64,000 nucleotides of DNA, taken from contig NZ_BAWH01000011.1 of NCBI RefSeq assembly GCF_000586435.1, positions 1 to 64,000 of the forward strand, in the 5' to 3' direction. Position 1 is the stretch's first letter, and each line of letters opens with the position of its first letter. The translations under genes and the position numbers were made by a program. Source of the DNA: Psychrobacter sp. JCM 18901 (GTDB lineage Bacteria > Pseudomonadota > Gammaproteobacteria > Pseudomonadales > Moraxellaceae). The notes under the pieces are model-generated. The model did not search any database, was not told where the DNA came from, and worked only from the letters and a program-made list of their open reading frames with translations. Below are positions 41,184-51,922 of the stretch, piece by piece.

Positions 41184-42528
41184 TTACATTGCTTGCTGCT
41201 GTTGTTGCTGAGCAGCTAGCAAGTCTTGGTAGCTAACTTCTTTGTCAGTTACTTTACCTTGTGCGATCAAGTAATCTACTACTTGGTCTTCTAGTACAAC
41301 AGACTCAATGTTAGCGCGCTGCTGCTTGTCATTGGTGTAGTACTCGATAACTTCTGCTGGATCTTCGTAGTTTTCAGCGGCTTCTTTGATGAAGGTTTCT
41401 ACACGCTCTTGATCTACTTCTAAGCCTTTGGTATCGATAACACGGGCAACGATGATGCCAAGACGGGCAGCACGTAGCGCTTGCTCTTCAAATAGCTCAT
41501 TTGGCAGCATGTCTTTATCGAAGCTATCAGCATTCGCACCGAACTGCTGAGAAAAACGTTGCATCATCATGTTGCGTTGACGCTCGATTTCTTGCTCTAG
41601 CATCGCGTTTGGTACATCAAACTCGTTCTTTTCTAGCAATGCGTCAAAAGTCGCTTGCTTAACTTGGCTACGCGCAGCGTTTTTGATTTCGCGTTCCATG
41701 TTTTTGCGTACGTCTTCTTTCAACTTCTCAACGCCGCCTTCTTTTACGCCGAATAGCTCAAGGAACTCTTCGTTAATTTCAGGTAGCTTAGATTTTTCAA
41801 CCAATTTTACGTTGATTTTGAACTGAGCTTCTTTACCAGCTAGGTTCTCAGCTTGATAATCTTCTGGGAAAGTGACGTCGATAGTTTTTTTCTTCGCCAG
41901 CTTTCATGCCTTTGATACCAGCTTCAAAACCTGGAATCATTTGGTTGCTACCGATAACTAGTTTAAAGTCTTCAGCAGAGCCGCCTTCGAATTTTTCGCC
42001 GTCGATAGAGCCTTCAAAGTCAAAAGTCACTTGGTTGTCTTTTGCAGCCATGCCCTTTTTCTCAACGAATTCTTCACGTTGCTTTTGTAGGTTTTCAATC
42101 ATAGTGTCAACGTCTTCTTCACTAACTTGTGCAGTGTGACGCTCAACTTCGATCTCATCGATACCTTGTACATCTACTTCTGGGAAGATTTCAACAGTGG
42201 CTTGATATACCAAGAAATCGTCTTCAAGTTTTACGTCGTCGATGTTAGGCATGCCAACAGCACGGATGTCTTCAGATTTGATCGCTTCAAACACAGTATC
42301 ACGGATCACATCGTTGATAACTTCTTGTTGAATGCCAGCACCGTACTGAGAGCGGATGTGTGACATAGGGACGTTACCTTTACGGAAACCGTCAATCTTG
42401 CAGTTTTCGCAACTTGGCGAATACGGCCTTCAACTTTGTTTTGAATTTTTTTCAACGGGTACTTTAACCGTTAGCTGGGTTTCTTTATTAGATAGCTTGT
42501 TGGTTGTGACTTGTAAATCTGTAGCCAT
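41184..42528 (-). CDS. tig: Trigger factor, frame-broken three times
   Basis: Ribosome-bound chaperone and peptidyl-prolyl isomerase. From the ATG at 42528 ([24 protein letters not shown] begins the ribosome-binding domain) breaks lie at the T7 run 42446-42452 (six expected, restoring [11 protein letters not shown]), near 42395 (one base missing, restoring [13 protein letters not shown], which holds the ribosome-binding signature) and at the T7 run 41885-41891 (six expected, restoring [15 protein letters not shown] in the FKBP-type domain). About 447 residues. Normally next to clpP-clpX, here separated from clpP by the urease cluster. Confidence 0.94.
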
Positions 42529-43062
42529 GTTAATTACACCTTTAGGATTAAGTAGTACGTTTGATTAATGAAATAGTACTTAGGGTTAAATTGTAATAGA
42601 CAGACCGCGCCTCAAATTACGGGCATGTACGACGGGCTGCCGTTGAAATAAATAGGGGATAGCGATAGCGCACAACGTCAAATTCAGTGCCAGTAGCAAT
42701 CGCCGCTGATACTAAAAGGTGAACCTGCTGAGGTTGTCCATGCTATCAAATATCGATAATAAACCGTTAATGCACCGCATAATAACGCTTTTTGGTGAAT
42801 TATACAGCCAAATAACGGATTTCAACAAAATTTTAAAAGTAGAACAGTATAATCTATCTGTTTATTAAAGTAAAAATTATCTCTTTGATGGCATGTTTCC
42901 TTATGTTGCTTGCTCTTGTATGGCTTAATTTTATATAAAGAGTTAGCCAGATTCGCGTTCAATAAATAAGATAACGGATAAAAAACAGCGATAAGGTTGT
43001 AAGCGTATTATGAGCATTATGAGCACTTACGGATAGTTATGGATAGAACAGCTATAAAGTAC
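42529..43062. other. Intergenic region upstream of tig
   Basis: About 530 bases between the tig start and the repaired rdgB end. The part nearest tig should hold its promoter. On the minus strand a 40-codon stretch near 42640-42760 looks weakly protein-like but needs a frame correction and has no ribosome binding site, so I do not annotate it. Confidence 0.45.
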
Positions 43063-43715
43063 TTATAAAGGCAGCTGCGCCAATAGCTGCTGGATTGCCT
43101 GACCACGATGCTGATGCTGTTTTTATCAGCAGCGCTTAGACTCGCCGCACTGGCTTGCAAATCAGGTAACCAAAATAATGGATCATAGCCAAAACCGCCG
43201 TCACCATGTAGCGTATCCAAGATTTCGCCATGCCATAATCCTTGGGCGACAATCGGTAGCGGATCATCAGCATGACGCACCATTGCCAGTACGCAAACGA
43301 ACATACCTTTGATCGGAGTATCTGGCTTCACTGCGCGGATAGGCTGCAAGTCAGCGATGAGCTTGACATTGTTTTTACTATCGTTGCCATGCTCACCAGC
43401 GTAGCGAGCAGAGTAGATGCCTGGCGCATTACCTAGTGCAGGCACGCACAGTCCTGAATCATCAGCAATCGCAGGCAGTCCACTGATACGGCTCGCATGA
43501 CGGGCTTTGATAATGGCGTTTTCTACAAAGCTTAGACCATCCTCGATGGCGTCTTCAATATCGAGCTGACATTGCGGGACAATCGTCACGTCCAAGTTCG
43601 CTTCGGCAAATAGCCGTTTAAATTCAGCCAATTTGCCTTTATTGTTACTGGCCAGTACCCATTGGTTGCCAGATGTCGGATGGGTAGCAGTTAACGAGGT
43701 ATCAGTAGTGCTCAT
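43063..43715 (-). CDS. rdgB: dITP/XTP pyrophosphatase (RdgB), frame-broken near the end
   Basis: Removes non-canonical purine nucleoside triphosphates such as dITP and XTP. The protein has the N-terminal WVLASNNKGKLAEF, the metal-binding IADDSGLCVPAL, SARYAGEHGND and GDGGFGYDPLFW motifs. A missing C near 43110 shifts the written frame to a non-family tail; repair gives SISHRGQAIQQLLAQLPL and a stop at 43063-43065, about 218 residues. Confidence 0.93.
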
Positions 43716-44268
43716 AGAGTTATTCCGTAATATAAAGATAATGAAGAGCTATTATTCGAGTAGGCTTTATTTATCTTCTGTAGCGCTAATCGGTAAATTG
43801 TTTGTCGATTGAAGTAGTTATACTAACAATGATAACGCATGAGTTAGAGTGAATGCGGTTACCGCTTAATAAATAACCAATCGCTATACAGATTGTACGG
43901 GCTATAACATTTGGTAACTGATATTATTGGTCACTATTGCTATAATAGATACCAAGCTACAGTGAATTATATCTTATAGCTTGTGAATATTAAGTTAATA
44001 AAAGTCTATAAAGTCAGAGACTTGGCTTTTTGACGAAGAATAATAGCAATAAGTAACCGCTAGGTTAATTTTGGATTCATAATGATACGTGATATTGTAT
44101 TGAGCAGTACCGTGTATCAAGCGATAAAGTTCATTTCAAACAATAAACTCAGCCAATTTAGTCCGCTATTTTATAGTGTTTTTTTTGCGGTGTAAAAATA
44201 GCGTAAAATTCAGTTTCTATAAGCAAGTTTTTATAAACTAACGGCTAAACAGCAAGGATAAAATAATT
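43716..44268. other. Divergent intergenic region between rdgB and sodB
   Basis: About 550 A/T-rich bases with promoters for both genes. A GATAATGA-like stretch just before rdgB is too weak to call a Fur site. No gene seen. Confidence 0.45.
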
Positions 44269-44898
44269 ATGTCAAACATTACTTTACCAGACCTACCATA
44301 TGCAAAAGACGCACTAGAGCCACATATCAGTGCCGAAACGCTAGAGTATCATCATGACAAGCATCATGCTGCTTATGTAAACAAGCTAAAAGACATGTTG
44401 CCAGGTTCTGGTCTAGAAGATAAAACATTGCCAGAAATCATCGTAGCGACTGCTAAAGATGACAGCAAGCAAGGTATGTTCAACCAAGCAGCTCAAGTAT
44501 GGAACCACACGTTCTACTGGAACTGCATGACGCCAACGAACGGCGGCGGCGAACCTACTGGCGATCTAAAAGCAAAAATCGAAGAAGATTTCGGTAGCTA
44601 CGACAAGTTCCGCGAAGAGTTCAAAAACGCAGCATTGACTCAGTTTGGTTCAGGTTGGGCATGGCTAGTTGCTGATAAAGTCGGTGGCAAATTATCAATC
44701 GCCAAAACGGCTAACGCTGACACCCCACTTGCACATGACCAAGTAGCGGTATTGACTTGTGATGTATGGGAACATGCGTACTATGTAGATTACCGTAACC
44801 GTCGTCCTGACTATGTTGATACGTTCCTAGACAAGCTAGTGAACTGGGACTACGCAAATGCAAAATATAAAGGTCAAGATGCTGGCGTTGAAGAGTAA
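44269..44898 (+). CDS. sodB: Superoxide dismutase, Fe/Mn family (probably Fe)
   Basis: Dismutates superoxide in the cytoplasm. The 209-residue protein has metal ligands in YHHDKHHAAYV, QVWNHTFYWN and DVWEHAYYVDYRNRRPDYV. FNQAAQVWNH and SGWAWLV are typical of Fe-type SODs. AAGGA precedes the ATG. Single-gene transcript ended by a strong terminator. Frame intact. Confidence 0.97.
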   Translation: MSNITLPDLPYAKDALEPHISAETLEYHHDKHHAAYVNKLKDMLPGSGLEDKTLPEIIVATAKDDSKQGMFNQAAQVWNHTFYWNCMTPTNGGGEPTGDLKAKIEEDFGSYDKFREEFKNAALTQFGSGWAWLVADKVGGKLSIAKTANADTPLAHDQVAVLTCDVWEHAYYVDYRNRRPDYVDTFLDKLVNWDYANAKYKGQDAGVEE

Positions 44899-44923
44899 TC
44901 TTTAACGACTAAGTATTTGATTG

Positions 44924-44955
44924 AAAAAAAGGACACCGCGAGGTGTCCTTTTTTA
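44924..44955 (+). terminator. Rho-independent terminator of sodB
   Basis: Perfect arms AAAGGACACC and GGTGTCCTTT around GCGA, then T residues, 26 bases after the stop. Confidence 0.92.
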
Positions 44956-45025
44956 TGTGCTAGCTTTCTATATAACTTTCTATTTCGATATCTGATCAAA
45001 ACATATTTTTGATAGAGTAGTGCTA

Positions 45026-45766
45026 TTAGGCGATACCGCCGTTTGCGCCGATATTTTGTCCAGTAACCCAAGCTGCTTCTTCACTGACCAAAAATGCCAC
45101 CACACGAGCGATATCGACTGGCTCACCGATACGATTAAACGGTGACATGCTAGCAAGTCTCTCCACCGTGTCATCCGATTTACCTTGATGAAATAGCTCA
45201 GTGTCAGTAGGGCCGGGAGATACTGCATTGACCGTGATATTGCGTTCGCCAACTTCTTTGGCAAATATACGGGTTAGCTGATCGACCGCGCCTTTGGTCG
45301 CACAGTAAGTGCCGTAACTAGGTAGCAGCATACGAGTGGTCGTACTTGAGAGGTTTACGACACGACCACCGTCATTGAGTTTAGTCGCAGCTTCACGCAA
45401 TGTATTGAACGTGCCTTTTACATTGATAGCAAATATACGGTCAAAGTCTTCATCAGTGGTCTCGGCAATGGGTTTATTAATCATTATACCTGCGCTATTA
45501 ACCAGAATGTCTGGCTTACCAAACGCGCTGATAGTGGTATCAAACATTGCTTCGACTTGCTTGGTATTGCTAACATCGGCTTGCACAGCGATAGCTTCAC
45601 CGCCTGCGGATTTAATCTGACTTACGATATCATTGGCTGCTGAGTCATCATTTGCATAATTAATGACGGTTTTAGCCCCTGATTCTGCAAGTGATAAGGC
45701 TATCTGTGCGCCGATACCTTTTGATGAACCGGTTACAATCGCGACTTTGTTTTTTAGTGTTGTCAT
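45026..45766 (-). CDS. Short-chain dehydrogenase, 3-ketoacyl-ACP-reductase-like
   Basis: NAD(P)H-dependent SDR of about 246 residues. The ATG at 45766 (MTTLKNKVAIVTG) follows GGAG; the TTG further up is less likely. It has TGSSKGIGAQIA at the cofactor site, NSAGIM, SSTTTRM with the catalytic Ser, and catalytic YCATKGAVDQL. The C-terminus VTGQNIGANGGIA is the usual end of this class. Substrate unknown. Frame intact. Confidence 0.9.
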   Translation of the reverse strand: MTTLKNKVAIVTGSSKGIGAQIALSLAESGAKTVINYANDDSAANDIVSQIKSAGGEAIAVQADVSNTKQVEAMFDTTISAFGKPDILVNSAGIMINKPIAETTDEDFDRIFAINVKGTFNTLREAATKLNDGGRVVNLSSTTTRMLLPSYGTYCATKGAVDQLTRIFAKEVGERNITVNAVSPGPTDTELFHQGKSDDTVERLASMSPFNRIGEPVDIARVVAFLVSEEAAWVTGQNIGANGGIA

Positions 45767-46057
45767 CGATACTTTCTCCAATATTATGAGTGAATATCAG
45801 TACGCTTATATGGCGTTTTGACTGATGTCTCTTGATTAGTAGGAGATAAGTTACCAGTGTGTAAAACAAATAAGTAGAGCGATTCAGTATGCTTGTTTTT
45901 AGATAAATTTATCTATTGTGTCTATGCGGATGTAAAGTGCGTAAATAAGGAAGTTTGTTGAAGACAAGTCTTGATAACTAAATATTTTTCGGTAAATGGG
46001 TAATTATGCTTATACAGTATTTATCAATAAGGCAGCGCTTCAAGCACAGCTATAATA

Positions 46058-46865
46058 CTAAGTAGAGTTATCCGCTATTAGATTTCTTATTTCAAGAATT
46101 GACAATGTCTTGTCTTTTTTTCTATGGACGACAGAGTGGCAATTCGCGCATAGAGGAATTAAATCGCTTTCGGGATCTATGTGTTTGGGTGCTTCAAATT
46201 CCGATACAGGAACTATATGATGGACATGAATAAACCCTTCAGCATATTCTCCATAAAAACTTCCAAAGTTAAATCCGCAAGCAGCACAAGAGTTACCGTG
46301 AATAGCAATCGCTTGTTTTCTGTATTTAGGATTTCTTTCATATGTAGTTACATAGCGTTTTGATTTTTTTGCCTTCACTGAAAGATTCAAGTGAATCCTG
46401 AAATTTTCCTACAGTTTCATCTGAAGTATAAGCCGTCTTTTTCTCTGAAACTTTGTTAGGAGTGACTCTAGAGATAATAAGATGGTAAGTCTCATCATCG
46501 ATAGCTCTTACTCCATCGCGCCAATAGTTAGATTTTCTCGAATCAGGAATTATCTCTAGATAATTTGAATCATCTTTTGCTAAAACTGCTTCTTCAAAGG
46601 GTATAAAGTCAGTAATGGTAGCAAAAAAGTCATTTTTATTACTTTCTTTGTCTGGGTAGGTCTTACCGATTTTAGCGATAGCGAAATAGTGAGGAGCATC
46701 AGATAGTCTATTTTTCGAGAAAGATTTATTTTTAAGACTTCCCTTGTAGTAAATAACATGAGTGCCTGGCTCTAGATATTTTAAATATCTTTTAGGAAAG
46801 TGGTAAAGGATACCAGTTTCATCAGCCCAAGCAGATTCATCGTTTTCAGTTATTATTGCGTACAC
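46058..46865 (-). CDS. HNH endonuclease with possible PUA/EVE-like N-terminal domain, frame-broken
   Basis: About 268 residues after repairing the T7 run at 46364-46370 to six, which restores SEGKKSKRYVTTYERN. The C-terminal part is an HNH nuclease: CAACGFNFGSFYG, HVHHIVPVSEF and DLIPLCANCHSVVHR supply the Zn-binding Cys pairs and catalytic His. The N-terminal 130 residues (GTHVIYYKG, HYFAIAKIGKTYPD, FFATITDFIPFEEAV) suggest a PUA-like or EVE-like DNA-base-reading fold. Such pairings occur in modification-dependent restriction enzymes. A/T-rich and solitary, it looks acquired. The HNH call is firm; the N-terminal fold and defence role are inferred. Confidence 0.75.
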
Positions 46866-46938
46866 TCTATTTCCTTATATTTTAAATTTCGCAGTATTAT
46901 GGCTTCTATATAAGTAGCTTAATTTTTAATTATATCTA

Positions 46939-47757
46939 TCACAAAACCTCAAACCCAAACTTACCCAGCGCTTCACGCAGCATCGCAATATTATAATAAG
47001 CGTGTGCATTGACGGTATTTTGAAAGAAAATATAGAGCGTATCAAAATGCTGTCGCTGGTTGGCAATCGCTTGTGCCCAGTCCTGCATCTCAGCTTCGCT
47101 ATAGCGATAATCATGGCGATCAGCCGCGCTCATCGCATCCCACCAGTTTAGATTATTGCCATGCATACGTAGGTAGCCAGTGCGTTCAGTGAATATCAAT
47201 CGTGACGGCGGTAATCCGCTAACCTTGGGATAATCGACGCTACACCAAATGAGACCTTGCTGCCGAAAGCTATCGACCACTTGCGGTGTGTGCCAGCCAT
47301 TATGACGAAACTCAATAGCGAGTGGATAGTCCTGAAACCAACTGACGAGATTGGCCAGATAGAGACGATGCTCACGAGTACGGTCAAAGCCGTGTGGGAA
47401 CTGGAGCAATAAAGGTGCCAAAGCATTTGCTTCGATAAGTGTAGATAAGGCGTTTAGAAATGCTTGTGCGTGCTCAGCAGTGCCTTTACGTGCATGAGTA
47501 AAGTCTTGATGCAGTTTGACGGCGAACTTCAACTGACTGTCGGCTTGTGCATAAGCTTTATCAACCATCCCAGCAAAGGCTTTTTGTCCTATGGGCGCAT
47601 AAAAGGTGCTGTTGATTTCGACTGCGCCATATTGTTTGGCGTATTCTCGTAAGAAATCGGTCTTTTTGGTACCGGTGGGATACAGCGTACCGAGCAAATC
47701 GGTATCGCTATAGCCACCAGTGCCAAGATAAATGCGCGGGGTAGGGGAACTATCCAT
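46939..47757 (-). CDS. DUF72 family protein (YecE-like)
   Basis: TIM-barrel protein of about 272 residues in the DUF72 family, whose function is not established. Family blocks are YLGTGGYSDTDLLGTLYP, VEINSTFYAP, FAVKLHQDFTH, LLQFPHGF, AIEFRHNGW and YLRMHGNN. I prefer the ATG at 47757 over the GTG at 47766. Frame intact. Confidence 0.9.
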   Translation of the reverse strand: MDSSPTPRIYLGTGGYSDTDLLGTLYPTGTKKTDFLREYAKQYGAVEINSTFYAPIGQKAFAGMVDKAYAQADSQLKFAVKLHQDFTHARKGTAEHAQAFLNALSTLIEANALAPLLLQFPHGFDRTREHRLYLANLVSWFQDYPLAIEFRHNGWHTPQVVDSFRQQGLIWCSVDYPKVSGLPPSRLIFTERTGYLRMHGNNLNWWDAMSAADRHDYRYSEAEMQDWAQAIANQRQHFDTLYIFFQNTVNAHAYYNIAMLREALGKFGFEVL

Positions 47758-47828
47758 GTTGACCACTCACTGCCGTTTTGAGTAATAAAATTTACTACGA
47801 TATCTGTTATCGACTGCTATTCGACAAG

Positions 47829-48914
47829 CTACTTTTTACGCGACCAGAGCCATTCAATCAATGCCAGTAGCGCATCGCTATCTGTGCCAACGGCATCTTC
47901 GTTGTCGCTAAGCTCACGACTATATAGTTCATGAGAAATAGCTGCACGTCCGTCATTAAATAGCGATTGTGCATAGCTGGTCGCGTCATCGACACCCATT
48001 AGTTTTACATAGGTAGATTTGTCTAGTTTTTCATCGCTACCTGCAGGCTTACCAAGTGTATCAGTCGTCATGGTGACGTCTAGCACATCGTCTTGGACTT
48101 GAAAGGCAAGACCAATGTATTGCGCGCACTCTTGTAGTGCCATGCGCTGTGGGGCCGTTGCACCAGCACAGACGCCGCCCATGAGCATCGCCGCTTCAAT
48201 CAATGCCCCTGTCTTATCACGGTGAATGGCTTCTAAATCATCCTGTGCAATATTGGCACTGGCTTCGGCATTGAGGTCTAGCATTTGACCTGACACCATG
48301 CGTCTGGCGCGCGGCGCAAATATTGCCATAAGCTGACTTGCGATGGCTGCATCGAATGGTGCAAAGGTTGGCATCTCCGCGGTCAATACTTCAAAGGCTA
48401 GCGTCTGCAATACATCTCCTGCTAGCAGAGCCGTCGCTTCATCAAAGGCTATATGCGCGGTCGGCTGCCCACGGCGCAGCTCATCATCGTCCATACACGG
48501 CAAATCATCATGTACCAACGAATAAGTATGCAGCAGCTCTACCGCCAATGCGGCACGGCGCGACATATCATAGTCTGAGTCGTTTTCTAGTAGCGCGTTC
48601 AGATCAGCATCGAGAGTATCGATATCATCAATGCCATCATTAGGCTCATCTGTACGTTCATTATTACTGCTATTAATACTGGCAAAAGCGCTGGCAACCA
48701 TCAGTGGGCGTACCAGTTTACCTTGACCCGTCATTACGTAACGGCAGGCATCTACCAGTGGGCTAGGGAGCTTGGCATAAGCAAACAAGACCTCGATATC
48801 TTGCGCCAATTGCTCGCGCACAGCACCATGAAACTGCTCAGTGCTTTGAAAAGAGACAAAGTTAGAAGGGATGAAGCCAGTAGAGGTAGTGCTAGAAGTA
48901 AGGGAAACAGTCAT
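47829..48914 (-). CDS. ispA: Polyprenyl synthetase (farnesyl/geranyl diphosphate synthase type) with acidic insert
   Basis: Condenses isopentenyl diphosphate with allylic diphosphates for isoprenoid synthesis. The first Asp-rich motif is HDDLPCMDDDELRRG and the second QVQDDVLDVT. The protein is 361 residues, about 60 more than usual; most of the excess is an acidic Asn/Asp-rich insert near residues 80-115, between the GKLVRP helix and the AVELLHTYSLVHDD helix. Frame intact. Chain length of the product is inferred from similarity to IspA. Confidence 0.92.
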   Translation of the reverse strand: MTVSLTSSTTSTGFIPSNFVSFQSTEQFHGAVREQLAQDIEVLFAYAKLPSPLVDACRYVMTGQGKLVRPLMVASAFASINSSNNERTDEPNDGIDDIDTLDADLNALLENDSDYDMSRRAALAVELLHTYSLVHDDLPCMDDDELRRGQPTAHIAFDEATALLAGDVLQTLAFEVLTAEMPTFAPFDAAIASQLMAIFAPRARRMVSGQMLDLNAEASANIAQDDLEAIHRDKTGALIEAAMLMGGVCAGATAPQRMALQECAQYIGLAFQVQDDVLDVTMTTDTLGKPAGSDEKLDKSTYVKLMGVDDATSYAQSLFNDGRAAISHELYSRELSDNEDAVGTDSDALLALIEWLWSRKK

Positions 48915-49737
48915 AATCCAACCATTTATCAGGGATACAGTAAAACTTATTAGGGATAAGGAAAAAACGCTATTAGTGTAGCATGATCAGTCATATCGCT
49001 TATGTGACACACGGTATCAATTGATTGTTTTTTGCATTTTTCTACCAGATTCTATTCAAAAACAGTGCAATCTTAGCTGCAATATAACGACAAGATTTCG
49101 TTACCGATGGATGATGTCACTCTCTGGTTGAATATGTTCTGATAAAAGAGCAAGCTAGGCTGGCACATTAATTTTATTACAGTAGAAAAATGGTACTGAA
49201 TAAGTAGCGCTGACAAACTGGTACTTAAGTAGTGGCATAAATGAAGTCAACAACACGAAATAAATATAAATTAACAATTCAGTATACATTTATTCACTAA
49301 AACACTTTTATCGTAAGGTAAATGCCTGTAAGTGATTTAAGAGTGACTTGCGAGTATGGTATTAGCTTGTGACAGTTAGGGGCATAATCCCCTACACTAA
49401 TTGACGTGAAAATGGTCTGATGGTGACCCTACTGGGTTTTTTCTCAGGATGTTCAATCGTCGATACCGAGTGTTAGACCAAGTCTCAGTCAATATTTTGA
49501 ACATCAGTACCTGCAACAGCAGTATATAAATGAAGCGTCATATGATGTCATGCAAGAGACGCAAAATACGTGCATCATGATGAGCGCTGGATAATAAAGA
49601 CATCTTCACTTGTGAGCTGGTTATATGTTTGTCTTTATAACATGACAAGCGCACAGTGCTATTACCCATTTTACTAACAGTAACTGGCTATTTATTTTAA
49701 TTCAAAACGTAGCTTTCGTTATATAGAAGGAGTTCAA
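48915..49737. other. Long divergent intergenic region before fadB
   Basis: About 820 bases between ispA (minus) and fadB (plus). It has a short hairpin GGGG/CCCC at about 49380-49393. A frame around 49470-49590 (SQYFEHQYLQQQYINEA) looks partly protein-like but has no start codon or ribosome binding site without corrections, so I leave it out. The fadB promoter and any fatty-acid regulator site should be here. Confidence 0.45.
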
Positions 49738-51894
49738 ATGGTATACCAAGGAAATCGCATCACGGTGACAATGCTAGAGGATGGCATCGCAACATGCAGT
49801 ACAACGCCGAAAATGAGAGCGTGAACAAATTTGATGCCGAAACCAACAAGCAGTTTGGTGAAGCAGTTAGTGCGTTAGAAAAAGCCGACAACGTAAAAGG
49901 TCTTATTGTAACCTCAGCCAAAGGCGTGTTTATCGCTGGTGCTGATATCACAGAATTCGTCGGTTCTTTCAAAAAAATCAGAAAGCGAGATCAAAGATTG
50001 GGTCGTTCATGTTAATGACGCTTTCAATCGTTTTGAAGACCTGCCATTCCCTAAAGTTGCGGCTATCAATGGCGCGGCAATGGGCGGCGGTTGTGAAATG
50101 ACTTTGGTTTGTGAATACCGTGTCATGAGTGACAAAGCCATCATCGGTTTGCCAGAAACTCAGCTAGGTATCTTCCCAGGTTTCGGCGGTACAGTTCGTA
50201 GTACGCGTATCATCGGTATCGATAACGCACTTGAGCTGATCGCCACTGGTAGCCCAAAGAAAGCACTAGCAGCATTGAAGCTAGGCTTGGTTGATGCGAC
50301 TGTACCTGCTGATGACTTGCAAGATGCAGCAATTGACCTAGTTAAAAAAATGTATCTCAGGTGAGCTTGATTGGAAAGCAAAACGTGAAGAGAAATTGGC
50401 TCCAGTTAAGCTAAACCAACTTGAGCAAGCAATGGCGTTCAACAGTGCCAAAGGTGCTATTTTTGCTAAAGCCAATCCTAAGCAATACCCAGCACCAGCG
50501 CTAGCAATCGAAGCTATTGAAAAACACGTTAACCTACCACGTGACAAAGCAATCGAAGTAGAAGCGGCTGGTTTTGCTAAAGCGGCTAAAACCCCACAAG
50601 CAGAAAGCTTAGTTGGTTTGTTCTTAAACGATCAATTAGTTAAAAAGTTAGCAAAACAGCATAGCAAACAAGCACACGACATCAACGAAGCCGCTGTACT
50701 AGGCGCTGGTATCATGGGTGGCGGTATTGCTTATCAAGCAGCCAGCAAAGGCTTGCCAATCATCATGAAAGATATCAAGTCTGAGCAATTAGACCTTGGT
50801 ATGGGCGAAGCGAGCAAACTGCTTGGCAAAATGGTAGAACGCGGCAAGATGACCCCAGCAAAAATGGGTGAAACGTTAAGCCGTATCCGTCCTACTTTGA
50901 ACTACGGCGACTTTGCTGAGACTGATATCGTAATCGAAGCGGTCGTAGAAAATCCAAACGTGAAGCGTGCGGTACTTAAAGAAGTAGAAGGTCTAGTAAA
51001 AGACGACTGTATCCTAGCGTCAAACACCTCGACTATCTCTATTACGTTCCTAGCAGAAGCGCTTGAGCGTCCAGAAACTTCGTTGGTATGCATTTCTTCA
51101 ACCCAGTACACCGTATGCCATTGGTAGAAGTTATCCGCGGTGAGAAATCATCTGAAGAAGCTATCGCGACTACCGTTGCACTCGCTTCTAAAATGGGTAA
51201 AGTGCCAGTAGTTGTGAATGACTGCCCAGGTTTCTTGGTAAACCGTGTATTGTTCCCATATTTTGGCGCGTTTGACTTGCTACTGAAGCAAGGTGCTGAT
51301 TTTGCTCATGTCGATAAAGTTATGGAAAAATTCGGCTGGCCAATGGTCCTGCTTATCTAATTGACGTGGTTGGTCTAGATACTGGTGTACATGGCGCAGC
51401 AGTGATGCTGATGGTTTCCCTGATCGCATGAAGCCTGATTATAAAGGTGCTATCCAGCATCTATATGACAATGAGCGTCTGGGTCAGAAAAACGGCATCG
51501 GTTTCTATAAATACGAAATGGACAAGCGCGGCAAGCCAAAGAAAGTTGCTGATGAAGCCACTTACGAATTGCTAAAAGCCACGACTGATAGCGAAAAGCA
51601 GACCTTTGACGATCAAGCAATCATTGATCGCACTATGATTGCCTTCTGCAACGAAACCGTTCGCTGCCTAGAAGACAACATCGTAAGCACACCAAGCGAG
51701 GCCGATATGGCGATGATTATGGGCGTAGGTTTCCCTCCATTCCGTGGTGGCCCATGCCGTTATGTTGACCAAATGGGTCTAGATAACTACTTGGCACTAT
51801 GTGAAAAATACGCACATCTTGCAAAGCTTATGAAGCGCCACAAAAGATTCGCGACATGGCAGCCGCAGGCGAGACTTTTTACGCAACAGCGTAA
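49738..51894 (+). CDS. fadB: Fatty acid oxidation complex alpha subunit FadB, frame-broken seven times
   Basis: Bifunctional enoyl-CoA hydratase and 3-hydroxyacyl-CoA dehydrogenase of beta-oxidation. Start ATG 49738 follows AAGGAG. Hydratase motifs are [12 protein letters not shown] and [11 protein letters not shown], with [16 protein letters not shown]; dehydrogenase motifs are [22 protein letters not shown] and [15 protein letters not shown]. Breaks lie near 49790 (AAA to AA), at A7 runs 49971-49977 and 50344-50350 (six expected), and near 51076, 51345, 51407 and 51821 (one base lost from short A or G runs). Repair gives about 718 residues ending [11 protein letters not shown]. All breaks restore family sequence exactly. 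Confidence 0.95.
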
Positions 51895-51922
51895 TAGTCA
51901 GTCATTACTAGGATGAAGTGCA

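Noticed and set aside
42620..42780. Possible small minus-strand gene upstream of tig
   Set aside because: Needs a frame correction, two alternative frames look equally plausible, and there is no ribosome binding site.
43728..43755. Possible Fur box before rdgB
   Set aside because: Only the first half resembles GATAATGAT; the second half diverges too much and rdgB is not an iron gene.
49738..51894. fadB as a decayed pseudogene
   Set aside because: All seven breaks are single-base, in runs, and restoring them yields uninterrupted family sequence with all catalytic motifs; fadA beside it is intact.
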